A stretch of DNA of 64,000 nt from Planctomycetota bacterium (GCA_024276195.1 JAJRXR010000042.1:62001-126000); one strand, 5' to 3'. Counted from the first letter of the stretch, positions 30,242 to 40,300 are shown. Numbers and translations: made by a program. Notes: generated by a model not told the origin, from the letters alone.

Positions 30242-32545
30242 TTGCCCACCCTGACTTCTCAGCCCCCTCAACGAAGTGATAACGCTCTGCGCCAGGATGT
30301 GCTGTCCCTGGCCGAGGGTATCAAATCTCAACTGGCGCCTCGCTCTGCAAAGCCGGAGTCGCCCGCGCCATCCGCCCGAGACCGGCGCCATCTTGAGCAC
30401 ACCCCGAACCCCGTGCTCGCGACCCTGATCCCCGCGCTCATCCGAGCCGTGGCCCGCGCGCAGGGCGCCGCATGGGCGAACGCCGAGTACCTGGCGCCAC
30501 CAGATTCCAATGACGCACTGACTCCCCAGCAGAGCCGCGACCTGGATCTGAGTCTCGACAAGTTTGTCCGAGGGCGCCCCCTGCCGATTGACCTCGGCGA
30601 GATCTACGAGATGCTCCTGGACCAGTTCCCCGCACAGCCCGGCGCGCTGGCCGCCGGGACAACCCGCTCCGACCGAAACGCCTGCGGCTCGTTCTACACG
30701 CCCGAACCACTCGTCGAGCACCTGCTCGACTCCGCGCTTGAACCCGTCATCTCCGAACACCTCGCGCCCGCGTCCAACCAGGCGGAGGCCCTGCTCGAGC
30801 TGCGTCTGTGCGACCCCGCGTGCGGCTCGGGGCGCTTTCTTGTCGCAGCGGGCGCGCGTCTGGCCGATCGCCTCGCCGTTCTGCGTGCGCACCCGAAGCA
30901 GCCATCGCTCTGCCAACACCGGCGCGCGCGCCGCGATGTCTTCCAACGCTGCCTGTTCGGCGTCGATCTCGACCCGCTCGCCGTCGAAATCTGCCGGTTC
31001 AACCTGAGCCTGGCGGCCAATGACCCCGCACTCGCGCCCAGCGCCTTCGAGGGGCAAGTCCGCATCGGAAACGCGCTGCTCTGGACCACACCAGACCGCG
31101 CCAGCGCGAACCAGTTGGACTCGCGCCTCGTGCGCGATCGCTGGTGCGCCGAGCGAATCCACAATGCGACCCACCCAGACGCCCCGTTCACCGAGGACGA
31201 GATCACACGCCTGTGCGCGCAGCACCGGTTCTTCCACTGGGATCTGGAGTTCCCCGCCGTTTTCAGATCAACAACAACCTCCCCCGCCGGATTTGATGCC
31301 GTGCTCGGCAACCCTCCGTTCCTGAACCAGCTCGAAACCGCCACGCAGACCGCCGCCGCATTGGCGCCTCTGATCCGAGACCTCTTTGGCGGCGCTGTCT
31401 CCGGCTACGCCGACCTCTCCAACGCCTTCTTGCTTCTTGCCAAACAGATCGCGGCCCCCGCCGGGCGGATCGCGCTGGTCATGCCGCAATCGTTTCTCGC
31501 CGCCCGAGACGCGGCTCCAATCCGCCGACGCCTCCTCGATGGCGCCCGCCTTGAATCGCTCTGGATCTACAACGAGCGTGTTTTTCCGGGCGTCAGCGTC
31601 CACACCTGCGCCCCGACACTCTGCCTCGCCCCGCGCCGCCGGGGCCTTGTGCAGCGCCACACGACCGGGACGTTTCGAGAGCTCGATCCAATCGAGATCG
31701 ACGCGGACGAGCTGGCAGCGGCGCCGACCTGGTCGCACCTGGGCGCCGCCGCAATGGGCATCCCCGAAGCTCAACTCAAATCCGATGAGCGCCTCGCCGA
31801 CTGCGCCGACGCGACCGCGGACTTTCGGGATCAGTACTACGGCTTGGCCGGGTTCATCATCGAATCCGAGGACATTGATCCTGCGCAGCAAGACGATTTC
31901 GAGGCGTACCCACCCATCGTGACAACGGGCCTGATCGACCTCGCCGTGTGCCGCTGGGGCGCCGCCCAAACCCGCCTGCACAAACGCCGCTGGACAGCCC
32001 CGCGAATCGACCGGCGCCGAATGGAGCGCGACGGCGCCCTGGCGCCGTGGATCACCGCTCGCCTCGTCCCCAAGCTCATCCTTGCGACCCAGACGCGGGT
32101 GATGGAGGTCATCGTCGATGCCCAAGGGCGGTACGTCCCGAGCGTCCCGCTGATTACAGTCACGCCCAAGGCGGGCACGGATCTTTGGATGCTCGCCGCC
32201 GCTCTCGCATCGCCCGTCATCACGGCGTACGCGCTGCGCCACCACGCCGGCGCCGCCCTCCACTCCGACGCGATCAAACTCAGCGCCGCACAAACACTCG
32301 ATCTGCCCCTGCCAACAGACCGCACCTCCTGGAAACGCGCAGCCAAACTCTTCCGCCAAGCCTCGGACGAGCACGCCGAGAGCAAACGGCATTACCGCCT
32401 GCGCGCATTCGGCGCCCTCTCGTGCAAGGCCTACGGGCTCTCGAAAGAGGAGACCGATTCCATGATGCTGTGGTGGGCGCCTCGTCTTCAGGGGAAGATC
32501 AGGCGGACACCAACAACGAGCGGCGCTTCGAGTGATCCGCCATAA
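30242..32545 (+). CDS. Orphan Eco57I-like N6-adenine DNA methyltransferase
   Basis: The 767-residue protein carries the motifs of gamma-class adenine methyltransferases. CDPACGSGRFLVAAG is motif I (SAM binding), GNPPFLNQ is the catalytic NPPF motif, and VMPQSFLAARDA lies in the following helix. The N-terminal part contains GEIYEMLLDQFP and GSFYTPEPLVEHLL, typical of Eco57I/type IIG enzymes. No PD-(D/E)xK nuclease motif is visible in the N-terminus, and no nuclease or specificity gene is adjacent, so it looks like a solitary methyltransferase or a nuclease-dead relic. The C-terminal 250 residues should hold target recognition. It starts with TTG, with GGGAGG about 6 nt upstream. Confidence 0.85.
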   Translation: MPTLTSQPPQRSDNALRQDVLSLAEGIKSQLAPRSAKPESPAPSARDRRHLEHTPNPVLATLIPALIRAVARAQGAAWANAEYLAPPDSNDALTPQQSRDLDLSLDKFVRGRPLPIDLGEIYEMLLDQFPAQPGALAAGTTRSDRNACGSFYTPEPLVEHLLDSALEPVISEHLAPASNQAEALLELRLCDPACGSGRFLVAAGARLADRLAVLRAHPKQPSLCQHRRARRDVFQRCLFGVDLDPLAVEICRFNLSLAANDPALAPSAFEGQVRIGNALLWTTPDRASANQLDSRLVRDRWCAERIHNATHPDAPFTEDEITRLCAQHRFFHWDLEFPAVFRSTTTSPAGFDAVLGNPPFLNQLETATQTAAALAPLIRDLFGGAVSGYADLSNAFLLLAKQIAAPAGRIALVMPQSFLAARDAAPIRRRLLDGARLESLWIYNERVFPGVSVHTCAPTLCLAPRRRGLVQRHTTGTFRELDPIEIDADELAAAPTWSHLGAAAMGIPEAQLKSDERLADCADATADFRDQYYGLAGFIIESEDIDPAQQDDFEAYPPIVTTGLIDLAVCRWGAAQTRLHKRRWTAPRIDRRRMERDGALAPWITARLVPKLILATQTRVMEVIVDAQGRYVPSVPLITVTPKAGTDLWMLAAALASPVITAYALRHHAGAALHSDAIKLSAAQTLDLPLPTDRTSWKRAAKLFRQASDEHAESKRHYRLRAFGALSCKAYGLSKEETDSMMLWWAPRLQGKIRRTPTTSGASSDPP

Positions 32546-32787
32546 TCGACGGTTCACACATTGCTCCAGCCGTGGTGATAGGATGCCAACTGAACTTCCG
32601 ACCTGGATACCGCCTCTTGGATCTTAAAACTTTACGCGGCTTCCGCAGCGAAGCGATGTTCGCTCCGAGGAGCTCCCTCCGGCACTCAACGCTAAGGCCG
32701 CACGAGCTCTTGCGGTTTGTACCGCCTCAATCCATGGCGGGCAGCTGCGCAACCGGGTGCGTTGCGCAAACGATCCGACAAGCAGAG

Positions 32788-33399
32788 TCAACCATCAACC
32801 AGTGCATCAAGCATCCGATCTAGCGCCAAATAAATCTGCTTCTTGCGGCTCTGCGAATGAGGCGCCTCCGCCAACCACAGAGTCGCTTCATTGACAGCGC
32901 CGCTGATAAGCCGGGCAAGTGGCTCAATAGGCTGCTTGCGCAGAACACCAGCCCTGATGCTCTCTTCCAGACCATCTCGGAGTGCGGCCACCCCATGGCG
33001 CGCATCGATCCGCCTCCACCGATCGACTCCCAATACAGAAATCGCGTCCACGAGAAGGACCTGTCGGACGTCGTCCTGCGTGCAGGTTCGCACGAATGCG
33101 GCACACCCCGCCTTAACCCCCTCCCAGGGCTCACTCTCCCGTGACGCCTCCCGCTCGAGCGCTTGCGCCACCTCTTCCTGGATTGACTCGACAACCGCCT
33201 CAAACAGCCCGAGCTTGCCGTCGAAGTGATGATAGAGAGCCCCCCGCGTCACCCCACATGCCTCGACAAGCTGCTCGACGCCCACATTGGCATACCCCAT
33301 CTCGGCAAAGAGGGCTCGCGCTGACCCGATCAGGATGGCCCGAGTTGCAGCCGTTCTCTCCGCTTGGGTGCGTCTTTCTCTTCCAGGTCCTCTTGCCAT
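32788..33399 (-). CDS. TetR-family transcriptional regulator
   Basis: A 203-residue one-component repressor. The N-terminal helix-turn-helix is YANVGVEQLVEACGV followed by TRGALYHHF, the strongest mark of the family. The C-terminal helical domain (about 75-200) would bind an unknown ligand. The gene is divergent from a VOC-family gene, with a 63-nt gap that contains a perfect palindrome overlapping the first two bases of the ATG. It very likely represses both itself and the VOC gene. There is little room for a Shine-Dalgarno, so translation may begin on a very short leader. Confidence 0.92.
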   Translation of the reverse strand: MARGPGRERRTQAERTAATRAILIGSARALFAEMGYANVGVEQLVEACGVTRGALYHHFDGKLGLFEAVVESIQEEVAQALEREASRESEPWEGVKAGCAAFVRTCTQDDVRQVLLVDAISVLGVDRWRRIDARHGVAALRDGLEESIRAGVLRKQPIEPLARLISGAVNEATLWLAEAPHSQSRKKQIYLALDRMLDALVDG

Positions 33400-33418
33400 A
33401 CATACCGACTGTATGTAT
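33398..33418. promoter_or_regulatory. Palindromic TetR-family operator
   Basis: ATACATAC (33398-33405) and its exact reverse complement GTATGTAT (33411-33418) are separated by 5 nt. The 21-bp palindrome lies between the divergent TetR and VOC genes and reaches into the tetR start codon. Confidence 0.8.
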
Positions 33419-33462
33419 TATCCGCCCACCGGTCAACCCCAGACACCATCAGGAGAGCCCCC

Positions 33463-33849
33463 ATGCCATCCGTCAAGACCGCATTCCCGTTGCTGCAGGT
33501 TGAGTCGCCCTCGAATGCCGCACGTTTTTATACCGAGCACTTCGGGTTCGAGCCTGTGTTTGAAAGCGAGTGGTACTTCCAGATCCGCTGCGGCGCCCAG
33601 GAGATCGCGTTCATCAAAACGGGGCACCACAGCATCCCCCGCGACAGGCACGGCGACTCGCGCCACGTCTGCCTCACACTCGAAGTAGACGATGTCGATT
33701 CGGCCTATGCCCGGGTCAAGCGGGCAATGCATGTCGTGACAACGCCGCGCGATGAGGAGTGGGGCCAGCGCCATTTCCTTGGGTACGACCCCTCTGGCAT
33801 TATGCTTGACATCATGGCGATGCTCAGCAATGACACCACCACCACCTGA
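33463..33849 (+). CDS. VOC-family (glyoxalase/bleomycin-resistance-like) protein
   Basis: A 128-residue small cytoplasmic protein with the paired beta-alpha-beta-beta-beta pattern of the vicinal oxygen chelate superfamily: TAFPLLQVESPSNAARFYTE opens the first half, HVCLTLEVDDVDSAYARVK the second, and FLGYDPSGIMLDIM closes it. Such proteins either transform small electrophiles or bind toxic compounds. The metal-ligand set could not be assigned with confidence. AGGAG lies 6 nt before ATG. It is controlled, by inference, by the divergent TetR regulator and its operator, as in small inducible detoxification pairs. Confidence 0.85.
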   Translation: MPSVKTAFPLLQVESPSNAARFYTEHFGFEPVFESEWYFQIRCGAQEIAFIKTGHHSIPRDRHGDSRHVCLTLEVDDVDSAYARVKRAMHVVTTPRDEEWGQRHFLGYDPSGIMLDIMAMLSNDTTTT

Positions 33850-34356
33850 TCGGCTGCACAAAAACCCTGCTCGACCGCCAGCAACTCACCGGATGGCGTG
33901 AGGCGCTTTCCATACTCAAAATCGGCAAGTGCAGCCGCAATCATGCGCACCGTCACTCAACACCGATCCGCTCCCGCTCTCTGTGCAACTCCTTGCTGTA
34001 AAGGCAGGTCATGGCGATCATGCCCAAAATCGGGGTGACTGTCCGAACTTCGAACCCCCGCAGGAACCTGTAGAACCGTTTGTGGCCGCTTTTCTCTTGC
34101 CACCACCGCCGTATCTCGCCCGGGCGAATCAGATTGTGCGAGAATCAACTCAGAAGTATCGGTGCAGCCGACCCTAAATTTTGTAATCGGTAATGCCCCG
34201 GTACACGGTCTCCAAGAGGAGGGCCGCCTGTACAGCCACCCGCTCATAACCTGCTTTCACCGTGAACAACGACACGCCAGCCCTCTCGACTTCATATCCA
34301 GCTGTCCAACACTATTCTCCGCCACTCCGCATCTGGATCCGTTTTTTGGGTGTGCT
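33850..34356. other. Non-coding 507 nt at the edge of a low-GC islet
   Basis: No frame here has domain content or convincing codon use. GC content falls along the stretch from typical values to about half. It contains an apparent tRNA-Pro 3'-end fragment, listed separately, and nothing else that I recognise. Confidence 0.5.
34027..34060 (-). repeat. Probable fragment of the tRNA-Pro 3' end (candidate att site)
   Basis: AAATCGGGGTGA at 34027-34038 is identical to 36192-36203, the last 9 bases of tRNA-Pro(CGG) plus 3 bases beyond. TTCGAACC, the T-loop sequence, follows in both copies, offset by 5 extra bases here. This is what a decayed attachment site left by integration into a tRNA gene looks like. 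Confidence 0.5.
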
Positions 34357-36000
34357 TCAGTTGTCTGTTGACTCAATCGCCTCGATCGCTGACTCCAACG
34401 ATCGCCAGATTTTGTGCTCTTTGGGTTGTGGACTGACTTTGACGCGAAGGATCACGCGATTCTCGGTTTTATTACCCGTTTCGATACCCGTTTCGATCAT
34501 GGCGTGCAGATCGAGTGGTTTGAGTGTGGTGAATCCGTCGATGAGGCGGATTGTTGCCTCGAACTTATTTGATCCTGTACGCACGACTTCGACTTGCGCG
34601 GGGCCGTTGTTCTTTTCGATATCTTCTTCGATTCCCAATGCCGACATCAATCCGTCATAGTAGGTTTCGAGCAGCTCGTCGATCCGCGCCGCATCGGGAG
34701 CGGGTTCGTCGATCCACATCACAAAGGCATACGACCAGAACTCATCGGCGTCCGAATCACGCCATCCGGGCGCAAAGAGCAACATCTCTTTGCCTGTTGG
34801 CATCTCTGGCGCAAATCCAGGGGGGAGCATGATGGTTTCGGACGGCCAGTCATCGACTGATACGGGATCAGATTCATGCGCATCTGTAGTCGGGTCCGCT
34901 TCATTGATTGGTGCTGGAAGTTGTGGATTGTTCATTGTGAAGTTTACAAAGCGTTCCCCGTTGTAGTGATACACGCCGCCCGTCGTTCCAAACCAGAGAT
35001 TCCCGCTTCTATCCTCCCGAATGCTTGGAACGCCGCCAGCTCCGAGTCCTGGGTTCCCAGTAAAATACTCGAATGATTCGCCGTCGTACCGATAGGCGCC
35101 GCCGCCCTCATACGCCGCCCCGAACCACACACCCCCTTGGCGGTCTTCATGTATCGCGAAGTATCGACCCCACCCTGAATGCTTCGAGAACTCTTTGCTT
35201 CTCAAGTGTGTGGTAAAGGTGTTGCCGTCGAAATGACTCACGCCTCCATTTGCAGTCCCAAACCAGTAATCGCCGCGGCTGTCCTGGAATATTTTACTGA
35301 CATTGTCGCTACTCAACCCGTGGGTTTTCATCGTATAGACAACCATCGTCTTGCCGTCCCATCGCACGGCTCCCGCCCCGTCAGTTCCAAACCAAAGATC
35401 ACCGCCTTGGTCCTCAAAGACGCAAGATACTTTCCGAGGTGTAAACAACCATTTTCGATCCACAGCGACGACTGGCATCTCAAAGCGTGTAAATATTTCG
35501 CCATCGTACTGAAAAACACCATCCATTGTGGCAATCCACAACTCACCGTGACTGTCAACCAAGACATCCCACAGATCCCGATGATTCCCGTGCTCAGTCC
35601 AACCCTGCGTGACCGTGATCGGCTCATAGTTCGTCAGCGTTGTGAATGCTACCCCATCATACTTTGTGAGCCCGCCGCCTGTTGCGATCCAGAGTGTCCC
35701 ATCCTCGTCTTCGATGATGCCCCGGATCATATTGCTGCCAAGACCATCTTTTTTGGTGAATGTGACGAACTCATTGCCGTCATACCGAATAAGCCCTTCG
35801 AGCACAGTACCGAACCAGAGATTTCCATGTTGGTCTTCGTATGGCGCACCGGGATACTGCGCGAGCTGAACTGGGGCCTGGCCGCCATCACCGTCTTCCT
35901 GAGCAGCCGCGCAGGGTGACAGTGCGACAGTGAAAGGCAAGGCAAAGGCTGCGAAATGAAACCGTATGATGCGGCATAGCGTCCGAGATGACATGGACAT
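34357..36000 (-). CDS. Secreted beta-propeller protein of the two-component-regulator-propeller type
   Basis: The 547-residue protein has a signal peptide (about 8-33) and then at least seven propeller blades repeating the pattern E-D-x-x-G-x-L/I-W-F/I-G-T, as in DQHGNLWFGTVLEGLIRYDG, DEDGTLWIATGGGLTKYDG and DRSGNLWFGTTGGVYHYNG. These blades normally form the periplasmic sensor of hybrid histidine kinases, but here no membrane helix, kinase or receiver domain follows. Instead an unrecognised alpha/beta domain of about 150 residues ends the protein. GC content is near 50 percent, far below the neighbours, and the gene sits alone between a tRNA and its fragment. Horizontal origin is likely. Confidence 0.8.
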   Translation of the reverse strand: MSMSSRTLCRIIRFHFAAFALPFTVALSPCAAAQEDGDGGQAPVQLAQYPGAPYEDQHGNLWFGTVLEGLIRYDGNEFVTFTKKDGLGSNMIRGIIEDEDGTLWIATGGGLTKYDGVAFTTLTNYEPITVTQGWTEHGNHRDLWDVLVDSHGELWIATMDGVFQYDGEIFTRFEMPVVAVDRKWLFTPRKVSCVFEDQGGDLWFGTDGAGAVRWDGKTMVVYTMKTHGLSSDNVSKIFQDSRGDYWFGTANGGVSHFDGNTFTTHLRSKEFSKHSGWGRYFAIHEDRQGGVWFGAAYEGGGAYRYDGESFEYFTGNPGLGAGGVPSIREDRSGNLWFGTTGGVYHYNGERFVNFTMNNPQLPAPINEADPTTDAHESDPVSVDDWPSETIMLPPGFAPEMPTGKEMLLFAPGWRDSDADEFWSYAFVMWIDEPAPDAARIDELLETYYDGLMSALGIEEDIEKNNGPAQVEVVRTGSNKFEATIRLIDGFTTLKPLDLHAMIETGIETGNKTENRVILRVKVSPQPKEHKIWRSLESAIEAIESTDN

Positions 36001-36194
36001 CCTCCAATTTTTCGATAAACAAAGGTCAGGCTAAAACAAATGTTCAATGTCAGCTGTTGTACATTTCGCACACCGATGAGTTGCATAGCCAAGCGATTCG
36101 GCATTCACCCTTGCATAGCAGCTATCCTATCCCCCGGTTCGCTCAGCGCAGAGAAAAACGGAAGACCTTATATTTTAGGTGCTTCCGCTTCAAA

Positions 36195-36268
36195 TCGGGG
36201 TGAGAGGATTCGAACCTCCGACCTTCTCGTCCCGAACGAGACGCGCTACCAAGCTGCGCTACACCCCG
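36195..36268 (-). tRNA. tRNA-Pro (anticodon CGG)
   Basis: The minus strand folds into a full cloverleaf of 74 nt. The acceptor is CGGGGTG paired with CACCCCG and a discriminator A. The D arm contains AGCGCAGCTTGGTAGCGC, the anticodon arm is TCTCG-TTCGGGA-CGAGA, and the T arm is GGAGG-TTCGAAT-CCTCT. The anticodon is CGG. CCA is not encoded. The 3' end borders a low-GC islet. Confidence 0.95.
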
Positions 36269-36282
36269 GAAATCTGCGCCGG

Positions 36283-36288
36283 ATCATA
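36283..36288 (-). promoter_or_regulatory. Likely -10 box of tRNA-Pro
   Basis: TATGAT on the minus strand lies 14 nt before the first base of the tRNA, giving a start about 7 nt upstream of it. No good -35 box is visible at the expected distance. Confidence 0.4.
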
Positions 36289-36326
36289 GCCGCAGCATCC
36301 GCCCCCCACCACCTCGCCCCGCCCGC

Positions 36327-37187
36327 CTACTCCCGATCCTCCAAAAACTGCGGCTCCGTCGAATACACGTTGTCATCCCGCTTGGACGGGTCAGCGTCCG
36401 GGCCCATCGAGTAGAAATACGGGCGCCCGCCCACGCAGATGCCCCCGTCGCCATCGCCGACAAGATCCGCGTCCGCCTCCCGGTCTGCTGTGGTGATGAA
36501 GTTCCGCCTGATGTCCGCAAAGTCAGGCGCAATGTTTGCCGCAACTCTCGGATCATAGAAAAACCCGTTGTTGGGAGGATCATTCATATCTCGAACAGTG
36601 ACCGACATTCCGGGTGTCCCAACCGGGCGATTCTCGATTTCAAGAATCTCACCGTGGAACTTGGGATGCACAAATCGGATCGGCTGATCCCAGGCGTCAA
36701 AAACAGTCGTCAGCTCGGGGTGCGGTGATGTTGCTGGTGAGAGATCATCCGGGCTCGTCGGCGCATACAAACGCACATGCTTCGCGTTGATCCCGCGCAC
36801 AAGCTCATCGCCCGCGCCCGAGCCATCGATCGCTCGCAGGTACAGCCCGACCGAGTTGACCACGATCAAGCCCTCGGACGTGTCGCTCACGCCGTCGATG
36901 ATCGGCATGATCGTGTCTGTATCCGGATTCCCGGGGTTGAGTTCTCGAACAAGCACAGACGCCGGCGGGATCTCGCTGTTGTTGTCCCCCATGTAGCTCT
37001 CGAGCGACATGTCCAGCGTTCGGATCAGATCCCCGGTCAGGTTCGCCTTGCTCGCGCCCGTCACCTTGCTCCCCACGGCGATCACCAGCGTCAGCAGCAC
37101 GCTGATGACCACAATGACCACGAGCAGTTCGATGAGCGTGAACGCCCCCGCGCGCAGCGGGTTCGGGCGTCGGTTCTGGCTGGGCAT
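36327..37187 (-). CDS. Type IV pilin-like protein with prepilin cleavage motif
   Basis: The 286-residue product starts with a short basic leader, then GAFTLIELLVVIVVISVLL (about residues 14-32), the prepilin-peptidase site and N-terminal helix of type IV pilins and type II secretion pseudopilins. The remainder is soluble and carries no recognised domain; it resembles the large, diverse prepilin-like proteins that planctomycetes encode in numbers. GGAG lies 9 nt before the ATG at 37187; the longer reading is rejected because the leader would no longer be short. No other pilus gene is nearby. The tRNA-Pro gene lies downstream on the same strand. Confidence 0.85.
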   Translation of the reverse strand: MPSQNRRPNPLRAGAFTLIELLVVIVVISVLLTLVIAVGSKVTGASKANLTGDLIRTLDMSLESYMGDNNSEIPPASVLVRELNPGNPDTDTIMPIIDGVSDTSEGLIVVNSVGLYLRAIDGSGAGDELVRGINAKHVRLYAPTSPDDLSPATSPHPELTTVFDAWDQPIRFVHPKFHGEILEIENRPVGTPGMSVTVRDMNDPPNNGFFYDPRVAANIAPDFADIRRNFITTADREADADLVGDGDGGICVGGRPYFYSMGPDADPSKRDDNVYSTEPQFLEDRE

Positions 37188-37325
37188 GGTGCTGATCTCC
37201 TGCGTTGGCGCTCCCGCGCCGAACGCGATATCCCCGGCGTATTCATCGCCCTGTCCCCACACGCCGGGCCTCGCCCGGACGCCGCCCGGGCACTATACGG
37301 GCGTTGAGCCCCGTCTGATCCTCAT

Positions 37326-40300
37326 TCACCCCTTCTCGGGCGGGGTGCTCGCCGGGGGCTTCCCGCCCTTGTTCTGGCCCGATTGCAGGGGCTTTTTCAC
37401 CATGCTGGGCGTAAGGCTGCCAAAGCCAGGCCCGCTGATGGCGCCGCCGACAAACCCGGAAGTCGCCCCGACGGGCGCCCGTGGTCTCGGAGGCGTCGGC
37501 GCCGCTTGCGGGCGCGCCGCCCCGGGGGGTGGAGGCGCCGCCTGCGGGTTCACGCGAGCCTTGAAGATGAAGTCCGTCACACGGTCGCGCACCGCCTCCA
37601 TCATCGACAGGAACTGACGCTGCCCCTCGCGCTTGAACTCGATCCGCGGGTCCTGCTGGCTGAACGCCCGGAATCCGATCGCGTCGCGGAGCTGGTCCAT
37701 CTGGTACAGGTGGTCCTTCCACGTCGTGTCGAGCGTGTCGAGCAGCACCAGACGCTCGAGCATCAGCAGCTCCGCCCGCATCTGATTCTCGATCAACGCC
37801 CGGATCGCGTCCTCGCGCTCCTCCTCGTCGAGATACCGCATCCGCTCGGGCAGGTCCATCGTGAACCGCTCCTGGAGATACTCGCCCAGCTCCTCGTCGC
37901 TGGTCGTCGCCATCGCACGCTCGATCTCGCTCGTCAGGCGATCCTCCTCGATCAGCTTCTTGCTCTCCTCAAGCAGCCGCTCCCGGATCTTGGCCGGGCC
38001 CATCCGCTTGATCTCGTCGGCGTTCAACCCGCACTGGTACCGGTTCTCCGCCCACAACGCCAGGTTCTCGAACGCCAGATCCGGCGACTGGCGAGCCTCG
38101 TTCATCGCCATCTGCAGCGCGAAATCCACCGGGTACCCGATCTCGCGCTCGGCGTACAACGCACGCGCCCGCTCGATAATCAAATCTCGCGGGTTCCGCT
38201 CGTCGTCGAGCTGCGCCTGTCGGATCTCCTTGGCATCAACCTCGAAGGTGAACTTGGTCTTGACCCACTCGCTCAGACGCTTGGCGCCGTAGGCCTTGGC
38301 CGTGAACTCCGCAAGCCCGCTCAGGTCGGCCTTGTCGATCCGCTCGTGCGCCGCCTTCTCGAGCAGTTCGGTCACATGCCTCCGTTCGCCCGCCCCGCCC
38401 TCGCGCAGCTCGCCCGCGTCCAGCTCGACCCCGAATCGCCGGTTTGCCCAGCCGATCAGCCCGGCCGTGTCGAGCTCCACGCTGACCTCGGAGCCCTCGA
38501 TGGGCATGTACTCGCCGATCGTCACCCCGATGGTGGCCGAGACGTCCTCCTTGGCGAGCTGGCGGATCGTCCTGTCCATGTCCTCCAGGTCCTTGCCTCT
38601 GAGGCGGTCGGACATGATCGAGCAGTCCAGCTCGCTCTTGGCGTACTCCGCCGCGCAGATCGCCGGGAAGTCGCGGTCGAGGTACTCGTCGATCGCGTCG
38701 TCGGTCGCGTCGTCGATGTACTCGAAGACCAGCCCCTTGACGTCCCGCCCCTCGAGCACGCGCTGGCGCAGCCCGTAGAACCGCTGACGCTGGTGCTCCA
38801 TGACCTCGTCGTACTCGAGGATGTTCTTGCGGATCTGGAAGTTCCGCTCCTCGATCTTGCGCTGCGCCTTCTCGACGTTCTTCGAGAGCCACGGGTGCTC
38901 GATCGCGTCGCCCTCCTTCATGCCCAGGCGTGAGAGCAGCTTCATCGTCGTCTCGCCCGCGAACATCTTCATCAGGTCGTCTTCGAGCGAGACGTAGAAC
39001 CGGCTCGAGCCCTTGTCCCCCTGACGCCCCGACCGCCCGCGAAGCTGGTTGTCGATCCGGCGCGACTCGTGGCGCTCCGTCCCGATCACGTGCAGCCCGC
39101 CCAGGTCCTCGATGTCCTTGTACCACCGGACCCGGTGGATCAGGATCCGCCCGGTCTTGTCCAGCTCCGCCCGCAGCGTGTCGGCGTCCATCGACTGGAT
39201 CTTGCCCTCGCTGATCCAGGTGTGCTCCGCCGCCCAGTGGCGCAGCAGCTTGAGCTCGAGCTCCTCGAAGTCCATCTCCTCCGCGTCGCGCTTGCGCACC
39301 CCCTCGTCCTTGAGAACGGTCTGGGCGATCTTCCGGTACACGTTCTCGCGCAGCTCCTGCTCGCTCGCATCGACGCTCAGGCCGCGCGAGCACAGCGAAC
39401 GCCGGAGCCAGTGGTCCAGCAGATCCTCGCGCGTGATCGAGCCGAGCTTGATGTCCGTGCCTCGCCCGGCCATGTTCGTCGCGATCATCACCGCCCCGAG
39501 CTGGCCCGCGTCCTCGACCACGTTGGCCTCGCGCTCGTGCTGCTTGGCGTTGAGCACGTTGTGCTTGACCCCGTGCTTGCGCGTGAGCATCTGCGCGAGC
39601 ATCTCGCTCTTCTCCACGCTCGTCGTGCCGACCAGAATCGGACGCCCGAGGTCGTGGAACCGCTTGATCTCATCGACGATCGCCTCCCACTTGTCCTTGA
39701 CGCGCAGATACATCAGGTCGTCGAAATCCTCCCGGATGACCGCCTTGTTCGTCGGGATCGAGACCACGTCCAGCTTGTAGATGTCGTGGAACTCCTGGGC
39801 CTCGGTGTCCGCCGTGCCCGTCATGCCCGACAGCCGCTTGTACATCTTGAAGAAGTTCTGGATCGTCACCGTCGCGACCGTCTGGGTCTCGGGCTTGATC
39901 GGGACGCCCTCTTTCGCCTCCACCGCCTGGTGCAGCCCGTCGGACCACTGGCGCCCGATCATCGGGCGACCCGTGTTCGTGTCCACGATCACGATGCTCT
40001 GCTCGCTCCGCCCCGTCGCCCGGTCGGGCACGTCCATGACGATGTAGTCCTTGTCGCGCGTATACACCGCGTACGCCCGCAGCGACTGCTCGAGCAGGTG
40101 CGGGATGTCCATGTTCTCATCGACATAGAACGACCCCACCCCCGCGACCCGCTGCGCCTCGGTGATCCCCTCGTGCGTCAGGTACGCCTGCTTGCGGTCC
40201 ATCTTCAGGTCATAATACTGCGCGTGCTGGTCGCGTTCACGCTCGAGCTCGGGCAGGCGGGCCTTCTGCTCTTCGAGCTCCTTCTGCATCGCGGGAACAT

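Noticed and set aside
30242..32545. Idea that the methyltransferase is a BREX or DISARM component
   Set aside because: None of the other genes of these systems (PglZ, BrxC, helicases, DrmA/B) is in the window.
32746..32768. Hairpin TGCGCAAC/GTTGCGCA near the end of tetR
   Set aside because: No T-run follows on either strand, so I could not call it a terminator with confidence.
33929..34177. Open frame of 82 codons in the islet border
   Set aside because: Overlaps the tRNA fragment, is Pro-rich without a domain, and lacks a ribosome-binding site.
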